DNA of 32,830 bases from Rhizobiaceae bacterium (GTDB lineage Bacteria > Pseudomonadota > Alphaproteobacteria > Rhizobiales > Rhizobiaceae), in the NCBI GenBank assembly GCA_019635715.1, contig JAHBYY010000051.1:1-32830 (forward strand), written 5' to 3'. A program made the translations under genes and the position numbers. The notes under the pieces were generated by a model that saw only the letters and a program-made list of their open reading frames with translations, did no database searches and was not told where the DNA came from. The first letter of the stretch is position 1. The number at the start of each line of letters is the position of its first letter. This document shows positions 22,685 through 32,315 of this stretch, piece by piece.

Positions 22685-24953
22685 GGTCGGCCTTCTCGAT
22701 CACTCTTGCGGCTCCGTTGCCGGCTGCGCCGTCTGCCGCGGCCGGCAGGAAAATGCTCACCATCGCCCCCTTGCCCTGGAAGAAGTCCGCCGGCGCATCG
22801 TGAAGCTCCAGGCGACCGCCATGATCCTCGACGATCTTCTTCACGATGGCGAGGCCGAGCCCGGTGCCCTTCTCGCGGGTCGTCATATAGGGCTCGAGCA
22901 GCCTTTGGCGATTCTCGCGCGGCAGACCCTTGCCATTGTCCGCAACGTCGATGCGGATCGTCCCATCGTCGCTGCGTGCGTGGACGCGGACAACCCCCTG
23001 CTCCGTCTCCGGCCGTTCGGCGACGGCATCGATGGCTTCCGTGGCGTTCTTGATGACGTTGCCGAATGCCTGCGCGATCAGCCGCACGTCGAACTTGCCG
23101 GTCAGCGGCGCTGCCCCGAAATCGCGCTCGAACCGGATGTCGCCGCGGCTGACTTCGAGCAGGAACGAGGCCTCGCGCAGCGCGTCGCGCAGGTCGACAT
23201 GCTTCATCTCGGGCTTCGGCATGCGCGCGAACGACGAGAACTCGTCGACCATGCGGCCGATGTCCTCCACCTGGCGGATGATGGTGTCGGTGCACTGGTC
23301 GAAGACCTCCCGGTCCTCGACAATCACCTTGCCGTAGCGGCGGCGGATGCGCTCGGCCGAAAGCTGGATCGGCGTCAGCGGGTTCTTGATCTCATGGGCG
23401 ATGCGTCGCGCCACGTCGGCCCATGCCGAGGTGCGCTGCGCCGTCACCAGGTCGGTGATGTCGTCGATCGTCACGACATAGGATTTGTCGCCGATGTCGT
23501 CCGGCCCGCTCTCCAGCGTGATCTGGACGTTGAACGTGCGCTCGGCCCCGGAGCGGAAGAACGTCACCTGCTCGCGGTAGGCATGGCGGCCGGCGCTTCG
23601 CCCGATCTCGAAGACCTTGCCGACCTGCGGCAGCACCGCGGACAGATTGAGCCCGACCGCCGTGGCCGACGAAATCGCCAGCATGGTCTCGGCCGAGCGG
23701 TTGACGATGGTGATCAGCCCGGCCCCGTCGACGCCGATGACGCCGGCGGTGACGCCCGACAGCACCGCCTCGGAGAAGCGGCGGCGTTCGTCGATCACGT
23801 CCTTGGCGCTGAGAATCTCGTCGCGCTGGGATTTGAGCTGCAGCAGCATCTTGTTGAACGTGTCGCCCAGCGAGGCGACGTCACCATCCGAGGCGCGCAC
23901 CGGAACCGAGACGTTGAGGTTGCCGGTGGCAACCTCGTCGGCCGCGCCGATGAGCTGGCGGATCGGCCGCACCAGCCGGTCGGCGACCGCGATGCCGGTC
24001 CAGATGGCCGACAGCACGATGACCAGCGTCACGCCGAGATAGAGCAGCGCAAAGGCGATCTGCGTCGGACGCCGGTTGGTCTCCAGGCCGCGATAGTCGC
24101 TGACATTGGCGGTCATGATCTGGCGGGCCCGGATGACCTCCGGATCGACCAGCCGGATCGTGTAGAGATAGGTATCCTCGAACTCGCGCAGCTTGACGAC
24201 GGCCCCGACGATGTTCCTGGTCCGCGGCTCGATCAGCACCGGCTTGCCGTCGGCCGCCGTCCTCACCGCCTCGATCGGCGGATCCGGCATGTCGAAGTCG
24301 GCCGAGGTCTGCGCGCTCATGATGAACGACCCGTCCGGCCGGATCAGCGCTGCATGCGCCAGAGCCCGTCCGACCGCCTGCTGGCTCATGAAGTCGCGGA
24401 AGCCGGTGCGGTCGAGATTGTACAGGGTGCGGGCATTCGACAGGTCGTAGGCCATCGACAGGGTCGTCCCCTGCAGGTTGCGCGCATTCTCCTGCACATA
24501 GGCTTCGGCGATCGACAGCGACGAGTTGATGATCGCCTTGGTGCGGATCTCGAACCAGCGGTCGAGCCCGACGTCGAGGGTGATCGAGGCGATCACCGCC
24601 ACGACGATCGCCGGGATCGCCGCGACGATGGAGAACATGGCGACGATGCGCACATGCAGCCGGGATGCCGCCTTGCCGTGCGCCCGCGCCGCCAGCACGC
24701 GGCGCAGCTCGCGCACCAGCAGGCCGATCAGCACGATGACGAGGGCCGCGTTGATGCCGATGATGGTCGCCAGCGTGACCGTATCGTCGGGTGCGATCGG
24801 CGTGACGCCGATCAGGATGGCGAAGGACAGCGCCGCCGTGACCAGCGCCCCGACGATGGTGACGATCCCCGGCAGGGCCAGCAGCCGACGGCCTTCCAGC
24901 GCGCCGGCGCGCGGGAAGCTCGTCAGGGGTGCTGTCGGTATTGAGATGGCCAT
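22674..24953 (-). CDS. ntrY: Nitrogen regulation sensor histidine kinase NtrY
   Basis: The 759-residue membrane kinase has several N-terminal transmembrane segments (about 25-115 and a later one near 300), a periplasmic region between them, a HAMP segment around ADRLVRPIRQLIGAADEV, a PAS domain (GVIGVDGAGLITIVNRSAE), a HisKA domain with H520 ([15 protein letters not shown]), and a HATPase domain with the N box (GNVIKNATEAIDAV) and GKGLPRENRQR...GTGLGLAIVKKI. It phosphorylates NtrX. The ATG at 24953 follows a 95-bp gap after ntrC that contains two TGCAACA sites, so ntrYX may also have its own promoter. NtrY homologues have been linked to nitrogen and redox sensing; the signal is not deducible here. 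Confidence 0.95.
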   Translation of the reverse strand: MAISIPTAPLTSFPRAGALEGRRLLALPGIVTIVGALVTAALSFAILIGVTPIAPDDTVTLATIIGINAALVIVLIGLLVRELRRVLAARAHGKAASRLHVRIVAMFSIVAAIPAIVVAVIASITLDVGLDRWFEIRTKAIINSSLSIAEAYVQENARNLQGTTLSMAYDLSNARTLYNLDRTGFRDFMSQQAVGRALAHAALIRPDGSFIMSAQTSADFDMPDPPIEAVRTAADGKPVLIEPRTRNIVGAVVKLREFEDTYLYTIRLVDPEVIRARQIMTANVSDYRGLETNRRPTQIAFALLYLGVTLVIVLSAIWTGIAVADRLVRPIRQLIGAADEVATGNLNVSVPVRASDGDVASLGDTFNKMLLQLKSQRDEILSAKDVIDERRRFSEAVLSGVTAGVIGVDGAGLITIVNRSAETMLAISSATAVGLNLSAVLPQVGKVFEIGRSAGRHAYREQVTFFRSGAERTFNVQITLESGPDDIGDKSYVVTIDDITDLVTAQRTSAWADVARRIAHEIKNPLTPIQLSAERIRRRYGKVIVEDREVFDQCTDTIIRQVEDIGRMVDEFSSFARMPKPEMKHVDLRDALREASFLLEVSRGDIRFERDFGAAPLTGKFDVRLIAQAFGNVIKNATEAIDAVAERPETEQGVVRVHARSDDGTIRIDVADNGKGLPRENRQRLLEPYMTTREKGTGLGLAIVKKIVEDHGGRLELHDAPADFFQGKGAMVSIFLPAAADGAAGNGAARVIEKADHGV

Positions 24954-24982
24954 CCCGTCGCTTCGCTCGAAAATGCGTCGCA

Positions 24983-25014
24983 GTTATGCAACACATTGTG
25001 GCGATTCTGCAACA
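24983..25014 (-). promoter_or_regulatory. ntrY upstream region: paired TGCAACA sites and weak promoter
   Basis: TGCAACA occurs at 24987-24993 and 25008-25014, start to start 21 bp (two helical turns). On the minus strand the second site overlaps a -35-like TTGCAG, and CATAAC (complement of 24983-24988) lies 18 bp beyond as a possible -10. The arrangement would suit a regulator bound to one DNA face, but no family could be assigned. Confidence 0.3.
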
Positions 25015-25048
25015 AAGGTGGCCGTCTTCGGGTATTCATCCCCTGCGA

Positions 25049-26506
25049 TCAGGGCTGGCGCGACGCCCGATAGACGTTGACGCCGAGCTCGCGGATCTTC
25101 TTGCGCAGCGTGTTGCGGTTCAGTCCGAGCAGTTCCGCCGCCTTGATCTGGTTGCCGCGCGTCGCCGTCATCGAGGCGAGCACCAGCGGAAATTCGACCT
25201 CCGCGAGGATCCGCTGATAGAGCCCGGCCGGCGGCAGCTCGCCGCCGAACGCCGCGAAATAGCGCTGCAGATAGTGTTCCACCGCCTGGCCGATCGACAG
25301 ATCGTCCGGCAGCAGCCGCCCGCCCGGCACCGACGGCTGCTCGACCGTCTTCAGCTCCGTCTCGATGATCTCGGGGGAAATCTCGTCCTGCGCATAGAGC
25401 GCCGCCAGCCGGCGGATGAGGTTTTCCAGCTCGCGGACATTGCCCGGCCAGGGATAGCGCTTCATCAATTCGAGGCCGCCGCCGGATATGCGCTTGACCT
25501 GCAGCCCCTCCTGCTCGCCCTGCTTGAAGAAATGCCGGACGAGATCCGGAATGTCTTCCGCGCGCTCGCGCAGTGGAGGAAGTCTGAGCGGTACGACGTT
25601 GATGCGATAGAACAAATCCTCGCGGAAAAGTCCCTGGTTGATCAGCGTCCGCAAGTCCTTGTTGGTCGCCGCGACGATGCGCACGTCGGTACGGATCGGG
25701 GTTCGGCCGCCGACCGTGGTGTATTCGCCCTGCTGCAGGACGCGCAGCAGGCGCGTCTGCGCCTCCATCGGCATGTCGCCGATCTCGTCGAGGAACAGCG
25801 TTCCGCCCTCGGCCTGCTCGAAGCGGCCGGTCGAGCGGTTCTGGGCGCCGGTGAACGCCCCCTTCTCGTGGCCGAACAGTTCCGACTCGATCAGGTCGCG
25901 CGGAATCGCCGCCATGTTGATCGCCACGAACGGGCCGTTGCGCCGGCGCCCGTATTCGTGGAGCGCGCGCGCCACCAGTTCCTTGCCGGTTCCCGACTCG
26001 CCGGTGATCATCACCGTCAGGTCCGTCTGCATCATGCGCGCAAGCATCCGGTAGATGTCCTGCATGGCCGGCGAACGCCCGACCAGCGGCATCGAGTCCG
26101 GCTGATCCTCCGGCGCGGCGTCGGCCTTCGGATGCTTCGGCTCCGACAGGGCGCGGTTGACGATGTTCAGCAGTTCGTTGAGGTCGAACGGCTTCGGCAG
26201 ATATTCGTAGGCGCCGGTCTCCGACGCGCGGATCGCCGTCATGAACGTGTTCTGGGCGCTCATCACGATGACCGGCAGTTCCGGCCGCGCCTTCTTGATG
26301 CGCGGCAGCATGTCGAAGGCATTCTCGTCCGGCATGACGACGTCGGTGATGACGATGTCGCCGTCGCCGGCCGCCACCCAGCGCCAGAGCGTCGCCGCGT
26401 TCGAGGTGACGCGCACGTCGTGTCCGACCCGCGACAGGGCCTGGTTCAGCACCGTCCGGATCGCCGCATCGTCGTCGGCGACCAGAATGCTGCCACGTTG
26501 TTTCAT
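25049..26506 (-). CDS. ntrC: Nitrogen regulation response regulator NtrC (NRI)
   Basis: The 485-residue sigma-54 enhancer-binding protein activates nitrogen-assimilation genes when phosphorylated by NtrB. The receiver domain has the acidic pocket DDD (11-13) and D55 (VITDVVMPD); the AAA+ domain has GESGTGKE, a complete GAFTGA loop (216-221) and TLFLDE; the C-terminus is a Fis helix-turn-helix ([16 protein letters not shown]). The ATG at 26506 has GAGAGG upstream and starts 8 bp after the ntrB stop. An open extension to 26605 overlaps ntrB and is rejected. The intact GAFTGA contrasts with its absence in NtrX next door. Confidence 0.97.
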   Translation of the reverse strand: MKQRGSILVADDDAAIRTVLNQALSRVGHDVRVTSNAATLWRWVAAGDGDIVITDVVMPDENAFDMLPRIKKARPELPVIVMSAQNTFMTAIRASETGAYEYLPKPFDLNELLNIVNRALSEPKHPKADAAPEDQPDSMPLVGRSPAMQDIYRMLARMMQTDLTVMITGESGTGKELVARALHEYGRRRNGPFVAINMAAIPRDLIESELFGHEKGAFTGAQNRSTGRFEQAEGGTLFLDEIGDMPMEAQTRLLRVLQQGEYTTVGGRTPIRTDVRIVAATNKDLRTLINQGLFREDLFYRINVVPLRLPPLRERAEDIPDLVRHFFKQGEQEGLQVKRISGGGLELMKRYPWPGNVRELENLIRRLAALYAQDEISPEIIETELKTVEQPSVPGGRLLPDDLSIGQAVEHYLQRYFAAFGGELPPAGLYQRILAEVEFPLVLASMTATRGNQIKAAELLGLNRNTLRKKIRELGVNVYRASRQP

Positions 26507-26514
26507 GGGGCCTC

Positions 26515-27642
26515 TCATTGGGCAGTACCGTCGGTTGCCGGCGCCGGGTCGCGCCAGGCCGGCATCAGGATGCGGAAGGTGGTGCCGCGGCTCGTCGAAT
26601 CGCATTCGACGATGCCGCCGTGCTCGCCGACGATCTTGGCGACCAGCGCCAGGCCGAGGCCGGAACCGTTCGGCTTGGTGGTGATGAACGGATCGAACAG
26701 GATCGGCAGAAGATCGTCCGGGACGCCCGGCCCATTGTCGCTGACGCAGAATTCGAGCGGCAGCGAGACCCGGTCCTGCGAACCGGGAACCGACATGCGG
26801 ATGCCCGAGCGGAACGCCGTCGACAGGGTGATCTCGGCGCCCGGCGCGTTGCCGGTCGCCTCGGCCGCGTTCTTGATCAGGTTGAGGAACACCTGGATGA
26901 GCTGGTCGCGGTTGGCGTAGACCGGAGGCAGCGATGGATCATAATCCTCGACGATCCTGATCCTGCTGGCGAATCCATTTCTCGCCAGGGCCTTCACGTG
27001 GTCGAGCACGGCATGGATGTTGACCGGGAAGCGATCGATCGGCCGCTCGTCGGAAAACACCTCCATGCGGTCGACCAGCGAGACGATCCGGTCCGTCTCG
27101 TCGGTGATCAGCCGCGTCAGCGCGCGGTCCTCGTCGGAGACCGCGGTTTCGAGAAGCTGGGCGGCGCCGCGAATGCCGGAGAGCGGGTTCTTGATCTCAT
27201 GCGCCAGCATCGCCGCCAGCCCGGTCACCGACCGCGCGGCGCCGCGATGCGTCATCTGGCGGTCGATCTTGTCGGCCATCGACCGCTCCTGGAACATCAC
27301 GACCACCGATCCGGGCAGTTCGGGCACCGGCGCGACATAGAGGTCGACGATGCGCTCGATGCCGAGGCGCGGCGACGAGATGTCGACCCGGTACTCGTTG
27401 ACCGGCGCGTTGCGCTCGCGCACCTGCTCGATCAGCGTCAGGATCGGGCTGCCGAACGGCACGAAGCGGTCCAGCGTGTTGCGCGCCAGCATGTTGGCGC
27501 TCGACCGGAAGAAATCCTCCGCGTCGGCATTGGCGAAGGCGATCAGCCCTTCGGGGTTGAGCATGATGACGGGGCGGCGGATCGTGTTCAGCACGATCTC
27601 CGCGGCATCCTTGATCCTGGCTGCGGGCTGCCCGGAGGTCAT
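26515..27642 (-). CDS. ntrB: Nitrogen regulation sensor histidine kinase NtrB (NRII)
   Basis: The 375-residue soluble kinase/phosphatase controls NtrC in response to PII proteins. It has a PAS domain (about 15-120, with [20 protein letters not shown]), the HisKA domain with H148 ([16 protein letters not shown]) and a HATPase domain with the N box ([11 protein letters not shown]) and G boxes ([22 protein letters not shown]). No membrane segment is seen. Its ATG at 27642 overlaps the dusB stop (ATGA), so translation is coupled to dusB, the usual rhizobial pattern in which the upstream Dus gene leads the ntrBC operon. Confidence 0.96.
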   Translation of the reverse strand: MTSGQPAARIKDAAEIVLNTIRRPVIMLNPEGLIAFANADAEDFFRSSANMLARNTLDRFVPFGSPILTLIEQVRERNAPVNEYRVDISSPRLGIERIVDLYVAPVPELPGSVVVMFQERSMADKIDRQMTHRGAARSVTGLAAMLAHEIKNPLSGIRGAAQLLETAVSDEDRALTRLITDETDRIVSLVDRMEVFSDERPIDRFPVNIHAVLDHVKALARNGFASRIRIVEDYDPSLPPVYANRDQLIQVFLNLIKNAAEATGNAPGAEITLSTAFRSGIRMSVPGSQDRVSLPLEFCVSDNGPGVPDDLLPILFDPFITTKPNGSGLGLALVAKIVGEHGGIVECDSTSRGTTFRILMPAWRDPAPATDGTAQ

Positions 27643-28652
27643 GCGGCGCTCCTCATGCTCTGCGGCGCCTCGGCCAGGATGGATCCGAGCCGCGCGATGA
27701 CGGCCTTCGGCTCCTCGCAGCGCAGGATCGCCATGCGCTGCTCAGGTCCGGCGTCCGGCGCATGCAGGTCGAGATACCAGCCGAGATGCTTGCGCGCCTG
27801 CCGCAGGCCGCTCTCCGTTCCGTAGGTGGCGAGCATGTCCTCATAGTGGGCGATCACATAGGCCGCGATGTCCGTCGGGCCGCCGCAACGCTGTTCTCCC
27901 GCGGCCCGCGCCGCGATCGCGCCCGGCGTCCATGGCGCGCCATAGCTGGCGCGTCCGACCATCACGGCGTCCGCTCCCGATCTTTCGAGGGCCGCCGCCG
28001 CGCTCTCAAGGTCGGCGACATCGCCATTGGCGACGACCGGCACGGAAACGGCCTGCTTGACGCGCTTTATCGCGGCCCAGTCGGCGGCGCCCTGATAGAA
28101 CTGGCAGCGTGTCCGGCCATGCACGGTCACCATGCTGACGCCGACACGCTCGGCGCGCTGCGCCAGCGCCGGGGCGTTCAGCGCGTCGGCGTCCCAGCCG
28201 AGCCGCATCTTCAGCGTCACCGGAACCGTGACGGCGCCGCGCACCGCCTCGATGAGCGCCTCGGCATGATCGAGATCGCGCATCAGCGCCGAGCCGGCAT
28301 AGCCGCCCGTCACCTTCTTGGCCGGGCAGCCCATGTTGATGTCGATGATGTCGGCGCCCTCGCCCGCCGCGATCCGGGCGCCCTCCGCCATCGCCGAGGC
28401 TTCCCTGCCGGCAAGTTGCACCATATGAATGTCGAGGCCGGAGTGGCGCAGGCGCTGGCGCGATCCTTCCCGGCCGCGGGCAAGCTCGCCGCTGGCGATC
28501 ATCTCGGAGACGACGAGCCCGGCGCCCGCCGCATAGGCGCGCTGGCGGAAGGGCTGGTCGGTGACGCCCGACATCGGCGCCAGAAACACGCGATTGCGGA
28601 CCGAACGGGTTCCGATCGCCAGCGGCTGGGCCAGAATGGCCAGTTGATTCAT
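27639..28652 (-). CDS. dusB: tRNA-dihydrouridine synthase B (NifR3-like)
   Basis: The 337-residue flavoenzyme reduces uridines in the tRNA D-loop using FMN and NADPH. The TIM barrel shows [13 protein letters not shown] (24-36), the catalytic cysteine C109 in [19 protein letters not shown], and the phosphate-binding VANGDV and [12 protein letters not shown] segments. In Rhodobacter and rhizobia the orthologue, known as nifR3, heads the ntrBC operon, as here. The start ATG at 28652 is preferred over the TTG two codons upstream. The upstream 134-bp gap to the divergent ispDF gene should hold the operon promoter; it contains GCCGCAA (28735-28741) and TTGCGGC (28761-28767) as a 7-bp inverted repeat of unknown role. 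Confidence 0.96.
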   Translation of the reverse strand: MNQLAILAQPLAIGTRSVRNRVFLAPMSGVTDQPFRQRAYAAGAGLVVSEMIASGELARGREGSRQRLRHSGLDIHMVQLAGREASAMAEGARIAAGEGADIIDINMGCPAKKVTGGYAGSALMRDLDHAEALIEAVRGAVTVPVTLKMRLGWDADALNAPALAQRAERVGVSMVTVHGRTRCQFYQGAADWAAIKRVKQAVSVPVVANGDVADLESAAAALERSGADAVMVGRASYGAPWTPGAIAARAAGEQRCGGPTDIAAYVIAHYEDMLATYGTESGLRQARKHLGWYLDLHAPDAGPEQRMAILRCEEPKAVIARLGSILAEAPQSMRSAA

Positions 28653-28786
28653 GCACAAATTCCAAGCATTGCGGCTCTATGCCCAATTCCTAGTCAGGAA
28701 ACGGCCAGACTGCAATCGCAATCCGCAACCCATTGCCGCAACCGCGCAAAATCCGCTGGCTTGCGGCGAAGGCCGACATTAGACCG

Positions 28787-29995
28787 ATGCGTATGCAGCA
28801 GACTTCAGCCGGCATCGCCGCCGTGATCGTCGCAGCCGGCCGCGGCGAGCGGGCGGGACAGGCGGACGGGCCCAAGCAGTACCGGTCGATCGGCGGCCGC
28901 GCGGTGATCTGGCATACGCTCAAGGCGTTCCTCGATCATCCGCGCATCGATCGCGTCGTGGTGGTCATCCACCCGGACGACGAGGCGCGTTTCGCCGAGG
29001 CGGCCGGTGCCTGCTCGGCCAGGGTCACCACCGTGCATGGCGGCGCGACACGTCAGCAGTCGACGCTCGCCGGACTGAGGGCGCTGAAGGCCGGCTCGCA
29101 CACCGGCTTGGCACTGATCCACGATGCGGCACGCCCCTTCGTCGATGCGGCGCTCATCGACCGGATGATCGCCGCGGCCGGTTCGGGCGGCGCCGTGCCG
29201 GCGCTCGCCGTGTCCGACACGCTGCGCCGCCGGGGCGACGACGCCCGGCTGGAGCTCGTGCCGCGCGACGGGCTTTTCGCGGCGCAGACGCCGCAGGCCT
29301 TTCCGTTCCTCGCCATCCTGGACGCGCACGAGGCGGCGCATGCCGTCGGTCGGAGCGATTTCACCGACGATGCGGCGATCGCGCAATGGGCGGGCCTGCC
29401 GGTCTCGATCGTCGAGGGCGCGCCGGCCAACACCAAGATCACCTGGGCGAAGGACATCGAGATGGCGGATCGCCTGCTGAGCACCGGTCCGGCCGCCCTG
29501 CCCGACGTGCGCACCGGCAACGGCTACGACGTGCATGCCTTCGGGCCGGGCGACCACGTCACGCTGTGCGGCGTCGCCATTCCGCATGAGCGGGCGCTGC
29601 AGGGCCATTCGGATGCCGATGTCGGCCTGCACGCCCTGACCGACGCGCTGCTCGCCACCTGCGGCGCCGGCGACATCGGCACGCATTTCCCGCCCTCCGA
29701 TCCGCAATGGCGCGGCGCGGCGTCGCGCATCTTCGTCGAGCACGCCGCCACGCTGGTGCGCTCGAAGGGCGGGCGCATCACCCATGCCGACGTGACGCTG
29801 ATCAGCGAGGCGCCGCGCGTCGGACCGCACCGCGCGGCGATGACGGCGGCGATGGCCGGCATGCTGGGGATCGCGCCGGGGCGCGTCTCCATCAAGGCGA
29901 CGACCAACGAGAGGCTCGGCTTCGTCGGCCGCGGCGAGGGCATCGCCGCGATCGCCACGGCCACCGTGGTCTATCCGGAGGGCACCGACCCATGA
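28787..29995 (+). CDS. ispDF: Bifunctional IspD/IspF of the MEP isoprenoid pathway
   Basis: The 402-residue fusion catalyses two non-consecutive steps of the methylerythritol phosphate pathway. IspD (about 8-235), the CTP:MEP cytidylyltransferase, shows [17 protein letters not shown] (30-32) and [11 protein letters not shown] (111-121). IspF (about 243-400), the MECDP synthase, shows the metal site D249 and H251 (GYDVHAF) with H283, plus [16 protein letters not shown] and [10 protein letters not shown]. Such fusions are standard in alphaproteobacteria. ATGs at 28787 and 28793 are both possible; the first is used, though neither has a strong ribosome site. It overlaps the pncC-like gene by ATGA and is divergent from dusB. 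Confidence 0.96.
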   Translation: MRMQQTSAGIAAVIVAAGRGERAGQADGPKQYRSIGGRAVIWHTLKAFLDHPRIDRVVVVIHPDDEARFAEAAGACSARVTTVHGGATRQQSTLAGLRALKAGSHTGLALIHDAARPFVDAALIDRMIAAAGSGGAVPALAVSDTLRRRGDDARLELVPRDGLFAAQTPQAFPFLAILDAHEAAHAVGRSDFTDDAAIAQWAGLPVSIVEGAPANTKITWAKDIEMADRLLSTGPAALPDVRTGNGYDVHAFGPGDHVTLCGVAIPHERALQGHSDADVGLHALTDALLATCGAGDIGTHFPPSDPQWRGAASRIFVEHAATLVRSKGGRITHADVTLISEAPRVGPHRAAMTAAMAGMLGIAPGRVSIKATTNERLGFVGRGEGIAAIATATVVYPEGTDP

Positions 29996-30483
29996 GCGAA
30001 ATCCTCGACGAGGCCGACCGCTTCCTGAAGGCCTGCGCGCGCCGCGGCATCCTTGTCGCAACCGCCGAATCCTGCACCGGCGGGCTGATCATCGCCGCCA
30101 TGACCGACATTCCGGGCTCGTCCTCGATGGTCGATCGCGGCTTCGTCACCTATTCGAACGATGCCAAGATGGCGATGCTGGGGGTCCGGAAAGGGACCCT
30201 CGACGCCCACGGCGCCGTTTCCGGACAGACCGCCCTCGAAATGGCGGCCGGCGCGCTGCGCAACTCGAAGGCCGGGATCGCGCTGGCGGTGACCGGCGTC
30301 GCAGGTCCGGACGGCGGCTCGGCCGAAAAGCCGGTGGGGCTGGTATGGTTCGGCGTCGCAGTCACCGGCCGCGAGCCGAAAGCTTCCCGCCGGCTCTTCG
30401 ACAATCGCGGGCGCGATTACATCCGCCGTGAAACGGTGAAGGCCGCGCTGCAGCTCGGGCTGGACGCCCTCGACGAGACTTAA
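29992..30483 (+). CDS. pncC: CinA C-terminal domain protein (nicotinamide-nucleotide amidohydrolase, PncC)
   Basis: The 163-residue protein is a stand-alone CinA C-terminal domain, a PncC-type amidohydrolase that converts NMN to nicotinate mononucleotide in NAD recycling. Typical sequences are TAESCTGGL (24-32), with S27 the likely active residue, FVTYSNDAK, and [11 protein letters not shown] near residue 105. There is no N-terminal COG1058 (MoCF) half. The ATG at 29992 overlaps the ispDF stop by 4 bp, indicating a translationally coupled pair. The position after ispDF is conserved in rhizobia. Confidence 0.93.
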   Translation: MSEILDEADRFLKACARRGILVATAESCTGGLIIAAMTDIPGSSSMVDRGFVTYSNDAKMAMLGVRKGTLDAHGAVSGQTALEMAAGALRNSKAGIALAVTGVAGPDGGSAEKPVGLVWFGVAVTGREPKASRRLFDNRGRDYIRRETVKAALQLGLDALDET

Positions 30484-30671
30484 TGCATGTCGCGACCATT
30501 GGTATTCGCGTAAAAATCAATCGCGTGCGACGATGCTGACTGGCGCGAGAAACCTCGGCGACGTCATCCTCGGGCTTGTCCCGAGGATCCACGGCGTTGA
30601 AGGTTTGCAGATCCTCGGGACGAGCCCGAGGATGACGTCGCCGAAATGAATCCGCCACTACGCGACGCGCT
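30484..30671. other. 188-bp gap between convergent genes, with large inverted repeat
   Basis: The gap between pncC and the convergent COQ10-like gene has no coding signal. Most of it is a REP-like element, listed separately, that could also serve as a two-way transcription barrier. Confidence 0.6.
30555..30644. repeat. REP-like element: 35-bp inverted repeat, one mismatch
   Basis: The arm 30555-30589 and the reverse complement of 30610-30644 match at 34 of 35 positions with a 20-nt spacer. Each arm is itself a hairpin (ATCCTCGGG with CCCGAGGAT, 5-nt loop), so the element can form a cruciform. It shares these arms with the element at 15577-15628. Its place between two convergent genes is typical for REP/BIME-type elements. 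Confidence 0.85.
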
Positions 30672-31166
30672 TTAACCGACGATCGCCGGGCCGTAGATCG
30701 CGTCCGCCCGCTTCTCGAAGGCTTCCGAGAACATGCGGAAGGCACGGTCGAACATCGAGCCCATGACCGCGCCGAGCAGTCGGCTCTTGAACTCATAGTC
30801 GATCCAGAACCGCACGGCGGTCCCGGACCCCACAGCGGTCCCGGACCCCGCCGCGGTGCCGGCCGCTTCCTGTTCGAACCGCCAGATGTTGGTCAGGTAT
30901 TTGAACGGACCGTCGAGATATTTCACCTCGATCAGCCGGTCGGCGGGCTTGAGATGGACCTGGCTGGTGAAGGTCTCGCGGATCGCCTTGTAGCCGACCG
31001 TCATGTCGGCGACGAGGATCGTCTGGTCGGCGCGTTCCTTGCGGGAACGGACGGTCAACGCTTCGCAAAGCGGCAGAAATTCCGGGTATTTCTCCACGTC
31101 GGCGACGAGGTCGAACATCTGCGCCGGCGCATGCCGGACATGCCGGACGGTCTCGAACTGCGGCAT
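30672..31166 (-). CDS. COQ10/START-domain protein (RatA/YfjG-like polyketide cyclase family)
   Basis: The 164-residue protein is a START-fold member of the Coq10p/RatA (polyketide_cyc) family, likely a lipid- or quinone-binding factor; E. coli RatA was described as a ribosome-association toxin, mitochondrial Coq10 as a ubiquinone chaperone. It begins MPQFETVRHVRHAPAQMFDLV, followed by VEKYPEFLPLC and ending near FIDYEFKS-like WIDYEFKSRLLG and SMFDRAFRMFSEAFEKRA. Between two strands a loop reads GTAAGSGTAVGSGTAV (103-118), encoded by an 18-bp tandem repeat at 30817-30864 and absent from the normal family pattern. The ATG at 31166 is preferred over an extension to 31238 overlapping lipA. It lies 10 bp after lipA and is probably co-transcribed. 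Confidence 0.92.
   Translation of the reverse strand: MPQFETVRHVRHAPAQMFDLVADVEKYPEFLPLCEALTVRSRKERADQTILVADMTVGYKAIRETFTSQVHLKPADRLIEVKYLDGPFKYLTNIWRFEQEAAGTAAGSGTAVGSGTAVRFWIDYEFKSRLLGAVMGSMFDRAFRMFSEAFEKRADAIYGPAIVG
30817..30864 (-). repeat. In-frame 18-bp tandem repeat inside the COQ10-like gene
   Basis: GCGGTCCCGGACCCCACA (30817-30834) is followed by a second unit differing only in its last three bases (30835-30852) and by a partial third unit starting GCGGT (30853 on). On the coding strand each unit adds six residues (GSGTAV). The length keeps the frame, so the protein loop is simply extended. Confidence 0.85.
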
Positions 31167-31176
31167 CGCCTGCCGC

Positions 31177-32154
31177 TCAGCTCCGTGCCAGGGCCGCGTT
31201 GCGGGCCGCGCGCAGCCGCGCGAAATCGTCGCCGGCATGGTGCGAGGAGCGCGTCAGCGGGCTCGATGCGACGAGCAGGAAGCCCTTGGTCATGCCGACC
31301 GTCTCGTAGGACTTGAACTCGTCCGGCGTGACGAAGCTCTTGACCGGATGGTGCTTCTTCGACGGCTGCAGATACTGGCCGATGGTCATGAAGTCGACGT
31401 CGGCGGAGCGCAGGTCGTCCATCAGTTGCAGCACCTCGTTGCGTTCCTCGCCGAGGCCGACCATGATGCCGGACTTGGTGAAGATCGTCGGGTCCAGCTC
31501 CTTCACGCGCTGCAGCAGGCGGATTGAGTGAAAATACCGCGCACCGGGGCGAACCGTCAGGTAGTTCGACGGCACGGTCTCGAGATTGTGGTTGAACACG
31601 TCGGGCCGGGCAGCGACGACGATCTCCAGCGCGCCCTCCTTGCGCAGGAAGTCCGGCGTCAGGATCTCGATCGTCGTATCGGGGTTGAGCGCCCGGATGT
31701 TGCGGATCACCGCGGCGAAATGCCGTGCCCCGCCGTCGTCGAGGTCGTCGCGATCGACCGAGGTGATGACGACATGCGACAGGCCCATCTGGCGCACCGC
31801 GCGCGCCACGCTGCCGGGCTCGGTCGGATCGAGTGCGTTGGGCTTGCCGGTGGCGACGTTGCAGAAGGCGCAGGCGCGCGTGCAGATCTCGCCCATGATC
31901 ATGAAGGTGGCGTGCTTCTTGTCCCAGCATTCGCCGATGTTGGGGCAGCCGGCCTCCTCGCAGACCGTGACGAGCTTGTGCGAGCGCACGATGTCGCGGG
32001 TCTCGGAATAGCCCTTCGAGACGGGCGCCTTGACGCGGATCCAGTCGGGCTTGCGCAGCACCTCCTGGTCCGGGCGATGCGCCTTCTCGGGATGGCGTGG
32101 ACGCAGATCCGCCTTCTTGCGCGGGTCGTCCTTGATGAGGTCGATGGTGACCAT
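31177..32154 (-). CDS. lipA: Lipoyl synthase
   Basis: The 325-residue radical SAM enzyme inserts sulfur at C6 and C8 of protein-bound octanoyl groups. Both iron-sulfur clusters are visible: the auxiliary-cluster cysteines C65, C70 and C76 ([12 protein letters not shown]) and the radical-SAM C91, C95 and C98 (CTRACAFC). The conserved C-terminal serine lies in RSSHHA. The ATG at 32154 begins MVTIDLI, as in rhizobial relatives; the ATG at 32184 is also in frame and has GGAGGA 12 nt before 32154, so that sequence more likely serves as the ribosome site of the shorter start. It is 10 bp upstream of the COQ10-like gene. The lpd/lipB-type partners are not in the window. Confidence 0.97.
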   Translation of the reverse strand: MVTIDLIKDDPRKKADLRPRHPEKAHRPDQEVLRKPDWIRVKAPVSKGYSETRDIVRSHKLVTVCEEAGCPNIGECWDKKHATFMIMGEICTRACAFCNVATGKPNALDPTEPGSVARAVRQMGLSHVVITSVDRDDLDDGGARHFAAVIRNIRALNPDTTIEILTPDFLRKEGALEIVVAARPDVFNHNLETVPSNYLTVRPGARYFHSIRLLQRVKELDPTIFTKSGIMVGLGEERNEVLQLMDDLRSADVDFMTIGQYLQPSKKHHPVKSFVTPDEFKSYETVGMTKGFLLVASSPLTRSSHHAGDDFARLRAARNAALARS

Positions 32155-32265
32155 CTGCCTGCAGCATCCTCCGTGGGTCTGCATGACTTAGAGCCGGCGG
32201 AGGGCTTTCGCAAGCCGAGGCGGCGCAACGCTGCCGTGCGGCGGGAGAAGAGGTTCCGGAATCGC

Positions 32266-32287
32266 AAACGGCGCCTCGCGGCGCCGT
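32266..32287 (-). terminator. Hairpin downstream of the GlsB/YeaQ-family gene
   Basis: On the minus strand ACGGCGCC, loop GCGA and GGCGCCGT form a perfect 8-bp stem followed by TTT (complement of 32266-32287). It lies about 28 nt after the stop of the small membrane-protein gene at 32316, a good position for an intrinsic terminator, though the T-run is short. Confidence 0.5.
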
Positions 32288-32315
32288 CCGTCGTCATCCT
32301 GCATGGAAACCGCCG

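Noticed and set aside
22401-24944. Long open frame on the plus strand opposite ntrY
   Set aside because: It mirrors ntrY, has biased His/Arg/Asp-rich composition typical of antisense frames in GC-rich DNA, and shows no domain.
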